DNA of 62,913 nt. It comes from Flavobacteriales bacterium (GTDB lineage Bacteria; Bacteroidota; Bacteroidia; Flavobacteriales_D; Crocinitomicaceae). Under the pieces are notes generated by a model. It did no database searches. It had not been told where the DNA came from and was given only the letters and a program-made list of their open reading frames with translations. The position numbers and the translations under genes were made by a program. Shown here in pieces: positions 17,101 through 25,927 of the stretch. The stretch spans positions 1 through 62,913 of the forward strand of contig CANGJM010000018.1 of NCBI GenBank assembly GCA_947454525.1. Direction: 5' to 3'. Positions within the stretch are counted from its first letter, which is position 1, and the number at the start of each line of letters is the position of its first letter.

Positions 17101-19734
17101 ATGATGAAATTTTACACTCGAACTTACTTTCTGATTTTCATCCTCCTATTCTTGGGGGCTTGCTCTACAGAGAGCAATACGTTTGTAAATAGAACGTATC
17201 ACTCAACGACTGCTCGTTTTAACGGACATTTTAATGCGCAAGAATTATTGCGTGTTTCGTTGAAAACCTATTATGGTAGCCGTAAAGATGATTTCTACGG
17301 AATCTTGCCGATTAATCCATTGCCTAACGAAACGGAAGTAAAAGGAATGCTTCCAGCAATCGACACCGCTGTTTCGAAGTGTACCAAAGTGATTTTGAAT
17401 CACAGTATGCCAAGTGCTGAAAACATGTTCTATAAACAAGCGGAGTACAATACGTGGATTGATGAAAACTGGTTAACCGTTGGACAAGCATTTTTCTACC
17501 GTAGAGATTACGACCGTGCCCTGAACAACTTTCAATTCGTAAAACGCTTTTTCGTTAAAGATCCATCTACCTACGCTGCGGAAGTTTGGATCGCCAAAAT
17601 TTTCATCGAACAACGAAAATTTGCTGATGCCAAATTGATCCTTGATGGATTGAACGAGGTTGCGCAAGAACAGAAGAAAAAAACCATTAAGGACTTTATT
17701 CCATTCATCAAAAAGAAGGAGAAAAGTGAAGCTCCTGTCATGAATAAAAGTCTTCAGTTTGACATTCACAAAACATATGCAGATCTCTCGGTAAAACGTA
17801 AAGATTACGAAGAAGCAATCAATGGACTCGTACTAGCCATCGATAAATGTAAAAATGGCAAAGAAAAAGCCCGATTGAATTTTATCCTTGCACAACTTTA
17901 CCAACAAGCAAATCAATTGCCTGACGCAGAAAAATGCTATTCAAAAGCGATGAAGGCATCCGCTCCTTTTGACATTTCCTTTAACGCACGCCTAAATAGA
18001 GCGGTTGTTGGAGGAGGAGACAAATTAGCGAAAGACTTAAAACGCATGTTGAAAGATGCGAAAAATGCTGGATTCAAAGATCAGATTTACTATTCCATGG
18101 CAATGGTTGAGTTGAATCGAAATGAAAAAGCAAAAGCAAAATCCTATTTAACAGAATCAGCCTTTTATTCCACGACGAATAAACGCCAAAAGGCAATGTC
18201 CTATGAAAAGCTAGGTGATCTTTCGTTTAACACCAAGGACTACGTTTCGGCACAGAAATACTATGATTCATGTGCTCGATTCATCAGCGAAGATTATCCA
18301 AACGGGGACATCGTAAAAAATAAAGCAGCCAAATTAGCTGATTTAGTAAAGGCCATAGAAACGGCAAATTTTGAGGATTCTGTTCAACGAATTGCCAAAA
18401 TGTCCGAGGACGATAGAGAAGATTTCTTGAAGGAAACCCTGAAGGAAATGAAACGTGAATTACAACGCAGAAAAGAACAAGAAGCAGCGAAATTACTAGC
18501 CCTGCAACAAAATCAAGCGACAACTGGCACTGTTAATAATGCCAATAAATTTATTTTCAATAATCCGAAGTTGAGAGAAGATGGATACAACGAGTTTCGT
18601 AAACTTTGGGGTTCGCGTGACAATGAAGATGATTGGAGACGCAGTGAGAAAATCGTCCTGAATGACCCTACTTTGAACGCAGCTAATCAAGATTCATCGG
18701 CGCTCACGGCTCAAAATCAACCAGCAAAAGATTCATTGACGATTGATCTATTAAGAAAGAACATTCCCCTTACGGATTCTTCTTTTGCACTATCCGAACA
18801 ACGATTATTAGAGGCACGCTACTCTGCCGGAATTCTTTACAAAGAAGTGCTGGGAGAGTTGGAACTTGCTGCGGGACAGTTTCAAGCCATTCTAGATATG
18901 TTCAAGAAAAACCCAACGGACTTATCTGCAGCTTTTCAGTTGTATAAATTAAACGAAGGCACAGCGGAGGCGGAAACCTTTAAGAATTATATTCTTAAAA
19001 ACTATCCTTCCTCGGATGCAGCCAATTTCTTTAGAGATCCCGATTTTTATGTCAAACAGAAAGAAAGTGCGCTAAAAGATCAACAGAAATTTGTCAAACT
19101 TTTAGAGAAGTATAACCAAGAAAGTTATACTCAAGTTTTAGCAGAAACACAATTGATCGTAGACAATGACCTTTCGAATGCGTTTAGAGCTGAATACATG
19201 TTGTTAAATGCGCTCGCTTATGGTCAGTTAAACGAGGACAAAAAAGACCTAGTTCCGCGTTTGACTCGCATCATTGAGGAAAAACCAACGAGTGAACAAG
19301 CTACACGAGCAAAAGAAATGCTTGCCATCATTAAAAATGGTTACTCGAAGTCTGTACCAGTGAACTTTGAGAAAAAATCCATTTTTTCCATGTCTCCTAA
19401 TTCGATACAATACGTCATTGTCCTGCTTGATGAGGATGAGGATATTGAAGAAGCACGAAATGCAATCTCGGACTTTTCAAACAAAGGATTTAAGTTAGCA
19501 AAAGTGAAGGTTTCTCAAAAAATGACCGTCACTGAAAAAGAATTTGTCCTTGTTCAAGAGTTCCAATCAGCTAAAATTGCAGGAGAGTACATCAATGCCT
19601 ACAAAGCCGGATTTGAATACTTAGATGACTTCCAAAACAATAAAATTTTCATAATTAATCAAGAAAATTTGAAAAAGTTAATAGAAACGTCGAAATTTGA
19701 TGAATATAAAGTTTTTTACGACGATAATTATTAG
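17101..19734 (+). CDS. PorW/SprE-like T9SS TPR lipoprotein
   Basis: This 877-residue protein matches PorW/SprE, an outer-membrane-associated lipoprotein needed for type IX secretion and gliding. A lipoprotein signal ends in LFLGAC, with the lipidated Cys at residue 21. TPR repeats are spread over about 130-430, followed by a Lys/Glu-rich charged helix region (about 430-480) and a C-terminal domain of beta/alpha repeats. Placement directly upstream of bactofilin and atpZ is, as I recall, conserved in Bacteroidota. Either Met of the initial pair could be the start. Confidence 0.85.
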   Translation: MMKFYTRTYFLIFILLFLGACSTESNTFVNRTYHSTTARFNGHFNAQELLRVSLKTYYGSRKDDFYGILPINPLPNETEVKGMLPAIDTAVSKCTKVILNHSMPSAENMFYKQAEYNTWIDENWLTVGQAFFYRRDYDRALNNFQFVKRFFVKDPSTYAAEVWIAKIFIEQRKFADAKLILDGLNEVAQEQKKKTIKDFIPFIKKKEKSEAPVMNKSLQFDIHKTYADLSVKRKDYEEAINGLVLAIDKCKNGKEKARLNFILAQLYQQANQLPDAEKCYSKAMKASAPFDISFNARLNRAVVGGGDKLAKDLKRMLKDAKNAGFKDQIYYSMAMVELNRNEKAKAKSYLTESAFYSTTNKRQKAMSYEKLGDLSFNTKDYVSAQKYYDSCARFISEDYPNGDIVKNKAAKLADLVKAIETANFEDSVQRIAKMSEDDREDFLKETLKEMKRELQRRKEQEAAKLLALQQNQATTGTVNNANKFIFNNPKLREDGYNEFRKLWGSRDNEDDWRRSEKIVLNDPTLNAANQDSSALTAQNQPAKDSLTIDLLRKNIPLTDSSFALSEQRLLEARYSAGILYKEVLGELELAAGQFQAILDMFKKNPTDLSAAFQLYKLNEGTAEAETFKNYILKNYPSSDAANFFRDPDFYVKQKESALKDQQKFVKLLEKYNQESYTQVLAETQLIVDNDLSNAFRAEYMLLNALAYGQLNEDKKDLVPRLTRIIEEKPTSEQATRAKEMLAIIKNGYSKSVPVNFEKKSIFSMSPNSIQYVIVLLDEDEDIEEARNAISDFSNKGFKLAKVKVSQKMTVTEKEFVLVQEFQSAKIAGEYINAYKAGFEYLDDFQNNKIFIINQENLKKLIETSKFDEYKVFYDDNY

Positions 19735-19740
19735 CCCGCT

Positions 19741-20148
19741 ATGTTAAGAAAAGAGTTATTTGGTGGAAATGCAACACACGATCAAAGCGATCGATTAAAT
19801 AAAATTTTATCCGGTACTGAAATTACAGGGGACATCGTTTCGGATTCGAACTTGTTGATTGAAGGTGAAATCATTGGAAACATTTCTTGTTCAGGAAAGG
19901 TAATGATTGGAACATCTGGAAAAATCAGAGGAAACCTCGTTTGTGTCAATGCCGAAGTGGATGGCGCAATGGATGGTGAATTAACCATCGAAAATTTGCT
20001 TGTCCTTCATTCAACAGCAAGAATCAAAGGAGATATTCAAACATTGAAATTAACGATTGAAGAAGGCGCTTATTTTGAAGGTGCATGTGTCATGAAATCG
20101 CCAGTTTCAAATACAAGCATGAAATCCGACTTTGATTTCGATGAGTAA
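19741..20148 (+). CDS. Bactofilin (polymer-forming cytoskeletal protein)
   Basis: A 135-residue bactofilin, which polymerises without nucleotide into filaments near the membrane. The central DUF583 beta-helix shows the repeating pattern GDIVSDSNLLIEGEIIGNI, SGKVMIGTSGKIRGN and SARIKGDI. Disordered charged ends flank it. It starts 6 bases after porW, and its stop overlaps atpZ. The tight spacing suggests one operon tying secretion, the cytoskeleton and ATP-synthase-associated genes. Confidence 0.93.
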   Translation: MLRKELFGGNATHDQSDRLNKILSGTEITGDIVSDSNLLIEGEIIGNISCSGKVMIGTSGKIRGNLVCVNAEVDGAMDGELTIENLLVLHSTARIKGDIQTLKLTIEEGAYFEGACVMKSPVSNTSMKSDFDFDE

Positions 20149-20380
20149 TCGAGAGCAAAATCCCAAGCCTAACAATTCTCCTTATTTACGTCTAACAAGT
20201 GCTGGCCTGCAAATGGCGGGAGTCATCACTGCTTTTTCCTTTTTAGGATATTATTTAGATGAATCTTTTCATTTGGAAACACCTTGGTGGACCATCATTT
20301 TAGGTTTGACAGGTGTTGGAATGGGGCTGTACCTAATCATTCGCGAAGTCACTGAAATCTCCAAGAAAAATGATGAATAA
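20141..20380 (+). CDS. atpZ: AtpZ/AtpI family membrane protein
   Basis: A 79-residue protein with two transmembrane helices separated by a short acidic loop (GYYLDESFHLETPWW), typical of AtpZ. AtpZ is linked to F-type ATP synthase assembly and Mg2+/Ca2+ transport. I chose ATG 20141 (MSNREQ) over an upstream TTG. It overlaps bactofilin by 8 bases and the next gene by 11. The ATP synthase structural genes that usually follow are absent here. Confidence 0.82.
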   Translation: MSNREQNPKPNNSPYLRLTSAGLQMAGVITAFSFLGYYLDESFHLETPWWTIILGLTGVGMGLYLIIREVTEISKKNDE

Positions 20381-20747
20381 ATCTGCCTTGAGGCTAGGGG
20401 GTATCTACCTCTTGATTTTTGGAATCTTTTACTTGTTCACTTGGTCTAGTTGGTCACGATTAACACCAAACGACACCTTGTTTTGTATCGGAACGTCTGC
20501 ATTCATTGAACTTATTGGATTATTGATCTTGTACGCAAAAAAAGAAGTTGATCCTCAGGCTGACACCTTCAGATTGCTCATCATGATTACCGTGCAATTA
20601 TTGTCTTTTTTGTCCGTTTGCCTTGCCTTGATTTATACAAATCAATCCAATAATCTCGTGCTTCACTTACTTGGATTGGCATTGACATTGATTGTTGTTC
20701 AGACCGTGTTTATTGTCCGTCGTTTAAAATCCACGGATGAATTCTAG
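20370..20747 (+). CDS. Four-helix membrane protein (AtpI-like position)
   Basis: A 125-residue protein with four predicted transmembrane helices (about 10-26, 38-55, 68-86 and 96-113) and a basic C-terminus. I do not recognise a family by motif. It overlaps atpZ by 11 bases. In many Bacteroidota a small membrane protein lies between atpZ and atpB, and this could be that AtpI-like protein. Here the next gene is instead a convergent peptidase, overlapping by 24 bases. Confidence 0.7.
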   Translation: MMNKSALRLGGIYLLIFGIFYLFTWSSWSRLTPNDTLFCIGTSAFIELIGLLILYAKKEVDPQADTFRLLIMITVQLLSFLSVCLALIYTNQSNNLVLHLLGLALTLIVVQTVFIVRRLKSTDEF

Positions 20748-21998
20748 CATTAATTGCTGAATCTCATTGAATTTGGCAAACGATAAAGCCTGATACGTGT
20801 CGTAAATGTCGTGGTAATTCTTATTTGGACCCATCGTGTAAATAAAGAATGCTGGAACTCCCGCCTCCGTAAAGAAGTGATGATCTGAATTCGCCGCTGG
20901 ACCTCTCGGTTTTATGAGTGATAACCATTTACCGTATCCGTTTAATTGTAACAATCGGTCAAATTCATTTTTGAAAAGCGTAGAATTCACACAAGTAATG
21001 CCATCTTCACCGCTCCCCATAATATCCATGTTCAACATAAAACGAATCTTCTTAAGCGGAACGAGTGGATGTTCCACAAAGTATTTTGACCCTAACAAAC
21101 CGATCTCCTCACCAGCAAAGGCAATGAAAACTACATTGTAATTATCTAAAGGGTTTTTAAGCAACTCCTGTGCGATGGAAAAAATCATTCCATTTCCACT
21201 TGCATTGTCATTAGCACCCGGGAAATAACTCGCTTGTCCCATTCTTCCAAGATGATCGTAATGTGCTGTAATAAATAAGAATGGTTTCTTTTTAGCGTGT
21301 TTTCTAGCCGGTAGATATCCAATGACATTTTTAGCGGTATGATCTTTCAAAAGACGTGTTTCGATGTGTAGGTCAATTGAGCCTTCGTTCATTCGCTCAA
21401 ATACCGAATCTTGCACTTGCACGAATGGATAAGCATTCGCTGTTTGACTCACAGACCACGTAAATTTATCCCTAGTAATTTCCATCACAGGAGCAAATGC
21501 ACTCAATTCGCGTAAACGTGTCTTGATGACTTTTAAACTATCCGAACTTATCCCAAATAATCGAACCGCCAAAATGACGTTCTTTGGACACGGATAAAAA
21601 CTTGAAGTGGATTTATATAGTGTCTCAGGATTACAGGTAACCACGCGATACGTTTTGCCCTTTTTACAATCGAATTCAGCGCATGAAGGACCAGAATTGG
21701 GCGCAACAAGGTAATGCACGGCAGGAATCAAAGCTTCACCATCCATTTTTAATTCGCATGCTCCCGGAAAGGTTTGTACAGGGAAATGAAATTCCTGAAA
21801 ATAAGTTTCACCTAAGGGCTTAAGGCCAATTTCTTTAAAACTCTTGGCGATAAAATCGGCCGCTATGGAATCACCACCATTTACATAACCTCTTCCATGA
21901 AACGAAGGGGAACAGAGTGTTTCAATATAGGTTTTCGTCAGTTGGTTTTGTCCAAAAACAGAAAACGTTAAAAGACAACTAAGAAGTAGCAGTCGCAT
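20724..21998 (-). CDS. Secreted M28 family metallopeptidase
   Basis: A 424-residue exported aminopeptidase-type enzyme with a signal peptide (1-16, ending SVFGQ). The di-zinc M28 site is complete: His and Asp in AHYDH, Asp in GANDNASG, catalytic Glu-Glu in AGEEIG, Asp in NMDIMG and a final His in YHDIYDT. It probably trims peptides in the periplasm or outside the cell. The gene starts inside the end of the upstream acidic protein gene (20-base overlap), so the two are coupled. Confidence 0.92.
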   Translation of the reverse strand: MRLLLLSCLLTFSVFGQNQLTKTYIETLCSPSFHGRGYVNGGDSIAADFIAKSFKEIGLKPLGETYFQEFHFPVQTFPGACELKMDGEALIPAVHYLVAPNSGPSCAEFDCKKGKTYRVVTCNPETLYKSTSSFYPCPKNVILAVRLFGISSDSLKVIKTRLRELSAFAPVMEITRDKFTWSVSQTANAYPFVQVQDSVFERMNEGSIDLHIETRLLKDHTAKNVIGYLPARKHAKKKPFLFITAHYDHLGRMGQASYFPGANDNASGNGMIFSIAQELLKNPLDNYNVVFIAFAGEEIGLLGSKYFVEHPLVPLKKIRFMLNMDIMGSGEDGITCVNSTLFKNEFDRLLQLNGYGKWLSLIKPRGPAANSDHHFFTEAGVPAFFIYTMGPNKNYHDIYDTYQALSFAKFNEIQQLMLEFIRGF

Positions 21999-22899
21999 AA
22001 CGACGACAAATTTTGAAAATGAAGTCTTCTACAATTTCTGACTCTAAATCCCAATTGTATGTGGATGAGTAGTCGCTCAGTTGCTCGCGCGCCTCACTCA
22101 TGTGCTGACATGCATCTAGTTTCTTTGTTGCTGTTGAAAAAGCATCACTAGAACCATCAAATAATTCGTTGATGAATTGCAGTTTTTCGTTTAAAGAAAA
22201 AGAACCAATAAGCGTCTCTAATGGGAAAACAGAACGGTCAGAACGAATGGTTTGTTCGATTTGTAATATCCAAGCGCTATTTATGGATGTTGTTTCCGGG
22301 TTAGCGATGTCATCCAAGAAATTCGCTTGCGGTTCTGCAGAAACTACTGGTTCTGGAATCTCAACACTTAGCACTTCTTCGTCCTCTTCTTCTACTTCAC
22401 TTTCCTCAACATGATCACTTTCAGCAGTCGCTAAAAATTCATCTTCAGATTCTTCCATTTCTGGCTCTTCCGTAAAAGGCTCATCAACTTGCTCCTCTTC
22501 AGGTGTGAAATCCATTGTTGGGGATGGTGTTTCAACGGGCATATCGAATAAACTCGTTTCAACAATGGGAACAACAGGTGCTTCTGCTTCGAAATGAAGT
22601 GTTGGAACTTCCTCTTCTTCTACCATTGCCATCGGTTCTTCCTCTCCCATTTCAAATAAATCAAATGCAGGTGTCTCCGCTTCGTCCATCATTGGTGATG
22701 TCGTCTCAGAAAACATTGGCTCAACTTTGGCTTGCGGAACGAATACATTCGTTTCATATAATTTATAGCGCAAGATGATCAAACGCTCATATAATTCTTT
22801 GGAATCTTCTACCAATAACTCCATTTCTGCTTGGGTCAAATGACCACTTTCCAAAAGGGAAAGTCGTTCTGTCAAATTAGATAAGATTGTTTTCATCAT
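21979..22899 (-). CDS. Acidic protein of unknown function
   Basis: 306 residues, no family recognised. Residues 1-55 form a conserved-looking helical segment (LSLLESGHLTQAEMELLVEDS) that reads like a short N-terminal domain. Residues 60-200 are a low-complexity Glu/Pro/Val-rich linker. Residues 205-306 form a helical domain (SLNEKLQFINELFDGS). No signal peptide or membrane segment. The head-linker-tail layout suggests a cytoplasmic scaffold, but function is unknown. It is coupled to the M28 peptidase downstream. Confidence 0.75.
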   Translation of the reverse strand: MMKTILSNLTERLSLLESGHLTQAEMELLVEDSKELYERLIILRYKLYETNVFVPQAKVEPMFSETTSPMMDEAETPAFDLFEMGEEEPMAMVEEEEVPTLHFEAEAPVVPIVETSLFDMPVETPSPTMDFTPEEEQVDEPFTEEPEMEESEDEFLATAESDHVEESEVEEEDEEVLSVEIPEPVVSAEPQANFLDDIANPETTSINSAWILQIEQTIRSDRSVFPLETLIGSFSLNEKLQFINELFDGSSDAFSTATKKLDACQHMSEAREQLSDYSSTYNWDLESEIVEDFIFKICRRYATATS

Positions 22900-23060
22900 A
22901 AGGACATGCTTTTTTCGGACTTTTCATTTAAGTTACTAACTTCGTTATCAATTCAACTGCTTGACTGAAACGTTGCTGTATCAAAATTAGAAAACATGCT
23001 GATTGGTGAGACGTTTTACAGTCAATTCTTTTGAAATAAATGTTAACAAACGATTGATTT

Positions 23061-23630
23061 ATGTTTTTAGAGCAATTTCCGATGGAAGGAAGAGCAAATG
23101 GGTGGATCGAAGTGATCTGTGGTTCGATGTTCTCTGGAAAAACAGAGGAACTTATTCGCCGCATTCGCCGGGCTGAATTTGCGAATCAAGCCTTGCTGCT
23201 TTTCAAACCGAAAATTGACAATCGTTTTAGTGAAAAAAATGTGGTGAGTCACAAAGGAAGCACATTTGAAGCGGTGATTGTTGAACATGCAAACGACATC
23301 TTAAGCCAATGGCAAAATGAACAAGTTGTAGCCATTGATGAAGCTCAATTTTTTGATGCATCCATTGTTGATGTGTGTAACGAATTAGCCAACAAGGGAG
23401 TTCGGGTGATTATTGCCGGACTCGACATGGATTACCAAGGCACTGCTTTCGGACCCATGCCTCAGTTAATGGCGGTGGCGGAATATGTGACAAAAGTTCA
23501 CGCAATTTGTGTTTCCTGCGGAAACTTAGCGCATTACTCCCAACGAACCGTTCAACAAACGGAACAAGTGTTGGTTGGTGCAATTGAGAAATACCGTCCA
23601 CTTTGTCGAACGTGTTATCACCATAAATGA
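23061..23630 (+). CDS. tdk: Thymidine kinase
   Basis: A type II thymidine kinase of 189 residues that salvages thymidine to dTMP. It carries the P-loop GSMFSGKTEE, the DEAQFF Walker B region and a structural zinc site (CVSCGN and CRTCYHH). The lid and thymidine-binding segment (AHYSQRT) is present. MEGRANGW at 23082 is an alternative start. The stop overlaps the ATG of murF-alr by 4 bases. Confidence 0.95.
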   Translation: MFLEQFPMEGRANGWIEVICGSMFSGKTEELIRRIRRAEFANQALLLFKPKIDNRFSEKNVVSHKGSTFEAVIVEHANDILSQWQNEQVVAIDEAQFFDASIVDVCNELANKGVRVIIAGLDMDYQGTAFGPMPQLMAVAEYVTKVHAICVSCGNLAHYSQRTVQQTEQVLVGAIEKYRPLCRTCYHHK

Positions 23631-25900
23631 AGTTAGAACTAACATATACAGATTTTTGTTCCCAAATAAACGGAAAAGCAGAAGGCGCTCCATATTCCGA
23701 GCTCCTACAGGAAGTTGTTTACGATACACGAAAAATTAATCCTTCGGCTGGCTTGGTTTTTTTCGCATTGACAGGACCCTTTCGTCAAGGAGAAAGCTAC
23801 ATTTCGGCTGCTTATGAAAAAGGGGTGCGTGTTTTTGTGGTTCATCAGGTTCCGGTAAACAAATGGTCAGATGCTAGTTTTATTGTGGTTAAAGATACAC
23901 TGGCAGCGCTACAATTGCTGGCAAAAAATTACCGAAATAATCTACATTATCCAATTCTAGCAATCGCTGGGAGCCTTGGTAAAACGACGGTAAAAGAATG
24001 GCTTTACCATTTGCTTGCCGGTAAATTAGAAGTTTTCAGAAGTCCAAAAAGCTACAATTCTCAATTAGGCGTGGCCTTATCCCTACTGCAACTTCCAAAA
24101 AAGGCAGATTTAGCAATCATTGAAGTGGCTGCAACAAAGCGCGGTGAAATGAACATTCTCGCTGATATCCTTCGTCCAACTCATGGGATTCTAACGAATG
24201 TACTTTCGTCACACGCGAGCGAGTTTTCTGATTTCATTCAGTATTCTCAGGAAATATGTTCGTTGTTTAAAGGGGTTCAATGGCTGATTACTCCAGAAAA
24301 AACGGAAAGTCTTGCTCAATTATCAGTTAAAACGATTTCCGTGCAGCCAAATGCACTTGATGCATTAATCCCTTTTCAAGATGAAAATAGCATCCTTCAA
24401 TCCAAAATAGCGATTGCTGCAGCACAAGAATGGACCACCATTGAGGAAGAACGAATTAAATCGCTTCCACAGTTGGCCATGCGCTTGGAAACGTTCGAAG
24501 GAAATGACGGATCGCTCATCATTAATGACACGTATACGCTGGATAAAGAAGCATTTAAAAGCTCTTTGTCTTATCAATTATCCATTGCAGGTTCAAAACG
24601 GCGCATTGTACTCATTGGACTTTCCGCTGAGCAGCTGGTTAAAAAAGATGATATCCAGGAACTATGTCAACAATTCGGGGTAGATGAGGTTCATTTTTTA
24701 CAGCAAGAGGAAGAACTTACATTGTTCTTGAAAAATGCAGTCGTTTTGGTGAAGGGCGCACGGTTTATGCAACGTGTTGCTAACCGATTGAAATGGAAAC
24801 AACATAAAACACAATTGTCTTACAACCTTTCGGCACTAAAACATAATCTAAATCAATTCAAGAATAGCCTAAATGCCGAAACGAGCATGTTGGCAATGGT
24901 GAAAGCCCAATCCTATGGTGCAGGATTGACAACAATGGCTCAATTTTTAGAAAAACAGGGTATTCATTATTTCGGTGTCGCGTATTCTGACGAAGGTAAA
25001 GAATTGCGAAAATCAGGCATTAAAACGCCCATTTTAGTAATGAATGCGGAGGAAGAGGGGATGGAAACCTGCGTGGAATATGACCTAGAACCTGCCATTT
25101 ACGATTTTAATCAACTCGATGAGCTACTCAAAGTATTAATTGCGCAGGAAAAAACGGCGTTCCCAATACATATCAAACTAGATACGGGGATGAAACGCTT
25201 AGGCTTTTATCCCGATCAGGTACAACAGTTAATCGAAGTACTAGCGGCACAACCGGAAGTACTAGTCAAAAGTGTTTATAGTCACTTGGCAGAAGCGGAG
25301 GATCAAGCGTCCACATTCACAGCGAAGCAAATTGCTCAATTCGAAGAAATCTGCAAACAGTTTGAGTCGTATTTGTCCTATCCGTTCCTTCGTCATATTT
25401 TGAATTCAGAAGGAATTGCACATTCTCCAAATGCACAATTTGACATGGTTCGCATCGGAATTGGACTTTTCGGTTTAAGTTCGAATCGCTTGATGGAACA
25501 ACGCTTGAAACCAGTGATTGACTGGACAAGCAGCATATCACAAGTAAAAATGATCCATCCAGGTGAAAGTGTTGGTTATGGACGAACATTTATTGCCCAA
25601 AAAGAAATGCGCATTGCTATCATTCCAATTGGATATGCAGACGGATTCAAACGAAGTTTAAGCAATGGGGTAGGGGCCGTTTTTATTGATAATCAACGTT
25701 GTCCGGTAGTAGGACGCGTATGTATGGACATGATCATGGTCGATTTAGGTGAGCTAAAGATTCATTCCAATACAAAGGTGGAAATCATTGGATCGAATCA
25801 AAGCTTAACACAATTCGCAAAGGATTGTCATACGATTCCATATGAAATACTTACATCTATTTCACCTCGCGTTCACCGAAGTTATTCCGAAGAGGAATAA
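23627..25900 (+). CDS. MurF-alanine racemase fusion protein
   Basis: 757 residues joining a MurF-like ligase domain (1-390) to alanine racemase (about 395-757), a fusion typical of Bacteroidota. The racemase is intact: PLP lysine at about 425 in AMVKAQSYGAG, and catalytic Tyr in SVGYGRTF near 650. It should supply D-alanine for peptidoglycan. The MurF half is degenerate: the P-loop reads GSLGKTT instead of GSNGKTT, the later NDSYN motif reads NDTYT, and the central domain seems short. It is coupled to tdk by a 4-base overlap. Confidence 0.9.
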   Translation: MKLELTYTDFCSQINGKAEGAPYSELLQEVVYDTRKINPSAGLVFFALTGPFRQGESYISAAYEKGVRVFVVHQVPVNKWSDASFIVVKDTLAALQLLAKNYRNNLHYPILAIAGSLGKTTVKEWLYHLLAGKLEVFRSPKSYNSQLGVALSLLQLPKKADLAIIEVAATKRGEMNILADILRPTHGILTNVLSSHASEFSDFIQYSQEICSLFKGVQWLITPEKTESLAQLSVKTISVQPNALDALIPFQDENSILQSKIAIAAAQEWTTIEEERIKSLPQLAMRLETFEGNDGSLIINDTYTLDKEAFKSSLSYQLSIAGSKRRIVLIGLSAEQLVKKDDIQELCQQFGVDEVHFLQQEEELTLFLKNAVVLVKGARFMQRVANRLKWKQHKTQLSYNLSALKHNLNQFKNSLNAETSMLAMVKAQSYGAGLTTMAQFLEKQGIHYFGVAYSDEGKELRKSGIKTPILVMNAEEEGMETCVEYDLEPAIYDFNQLDELLKVLIAQEKTAFPIHIKLDTGMKRLGFYPDQVQQLIEVLAAQPEVLVKSVYSHLAEAEDQASTFTAKQIAQFEEICKQFESYLSYPFLRHILNSEGIAHSPNAQFDMVRIGIGLFGLSSNRLMEQRLKPVIDWTSSISQVKMIHPGESVGYGRTFIAQKEMRIAIIPIGYADGFKRSLSNGVGAVFIDNQRCPVVGRVCMDMIMVDLGELKIHSNTKVEIIGSNQSLTQFAKDCHTIPYEILTSISPRVHRSYSEEE

Positions 25901-25904
25901 ATCT

Positions 25905-25912
25905 TATTTTTG
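25905..25912 (+). promoter_or_regulatory. Putative promoter box of first paralogue
   Basis: TATTTTTG matches TAnnTTTG and lies 15 bases before the ATG at 25928, just after the murF-alr stop. The inverted-repeat cassette seen before the second paralogue is absent here. Confidence 0.45.
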
Positions 25913-25927
25913 TTTAAATTCAGGCTT

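Noticed and set aside
22169..22778. Plus-strand frames antisense to the acidic protein gene
   Set aside because: Mirror images of the Glu-rich codons; Ser/Leu-rich with no homology pattern.
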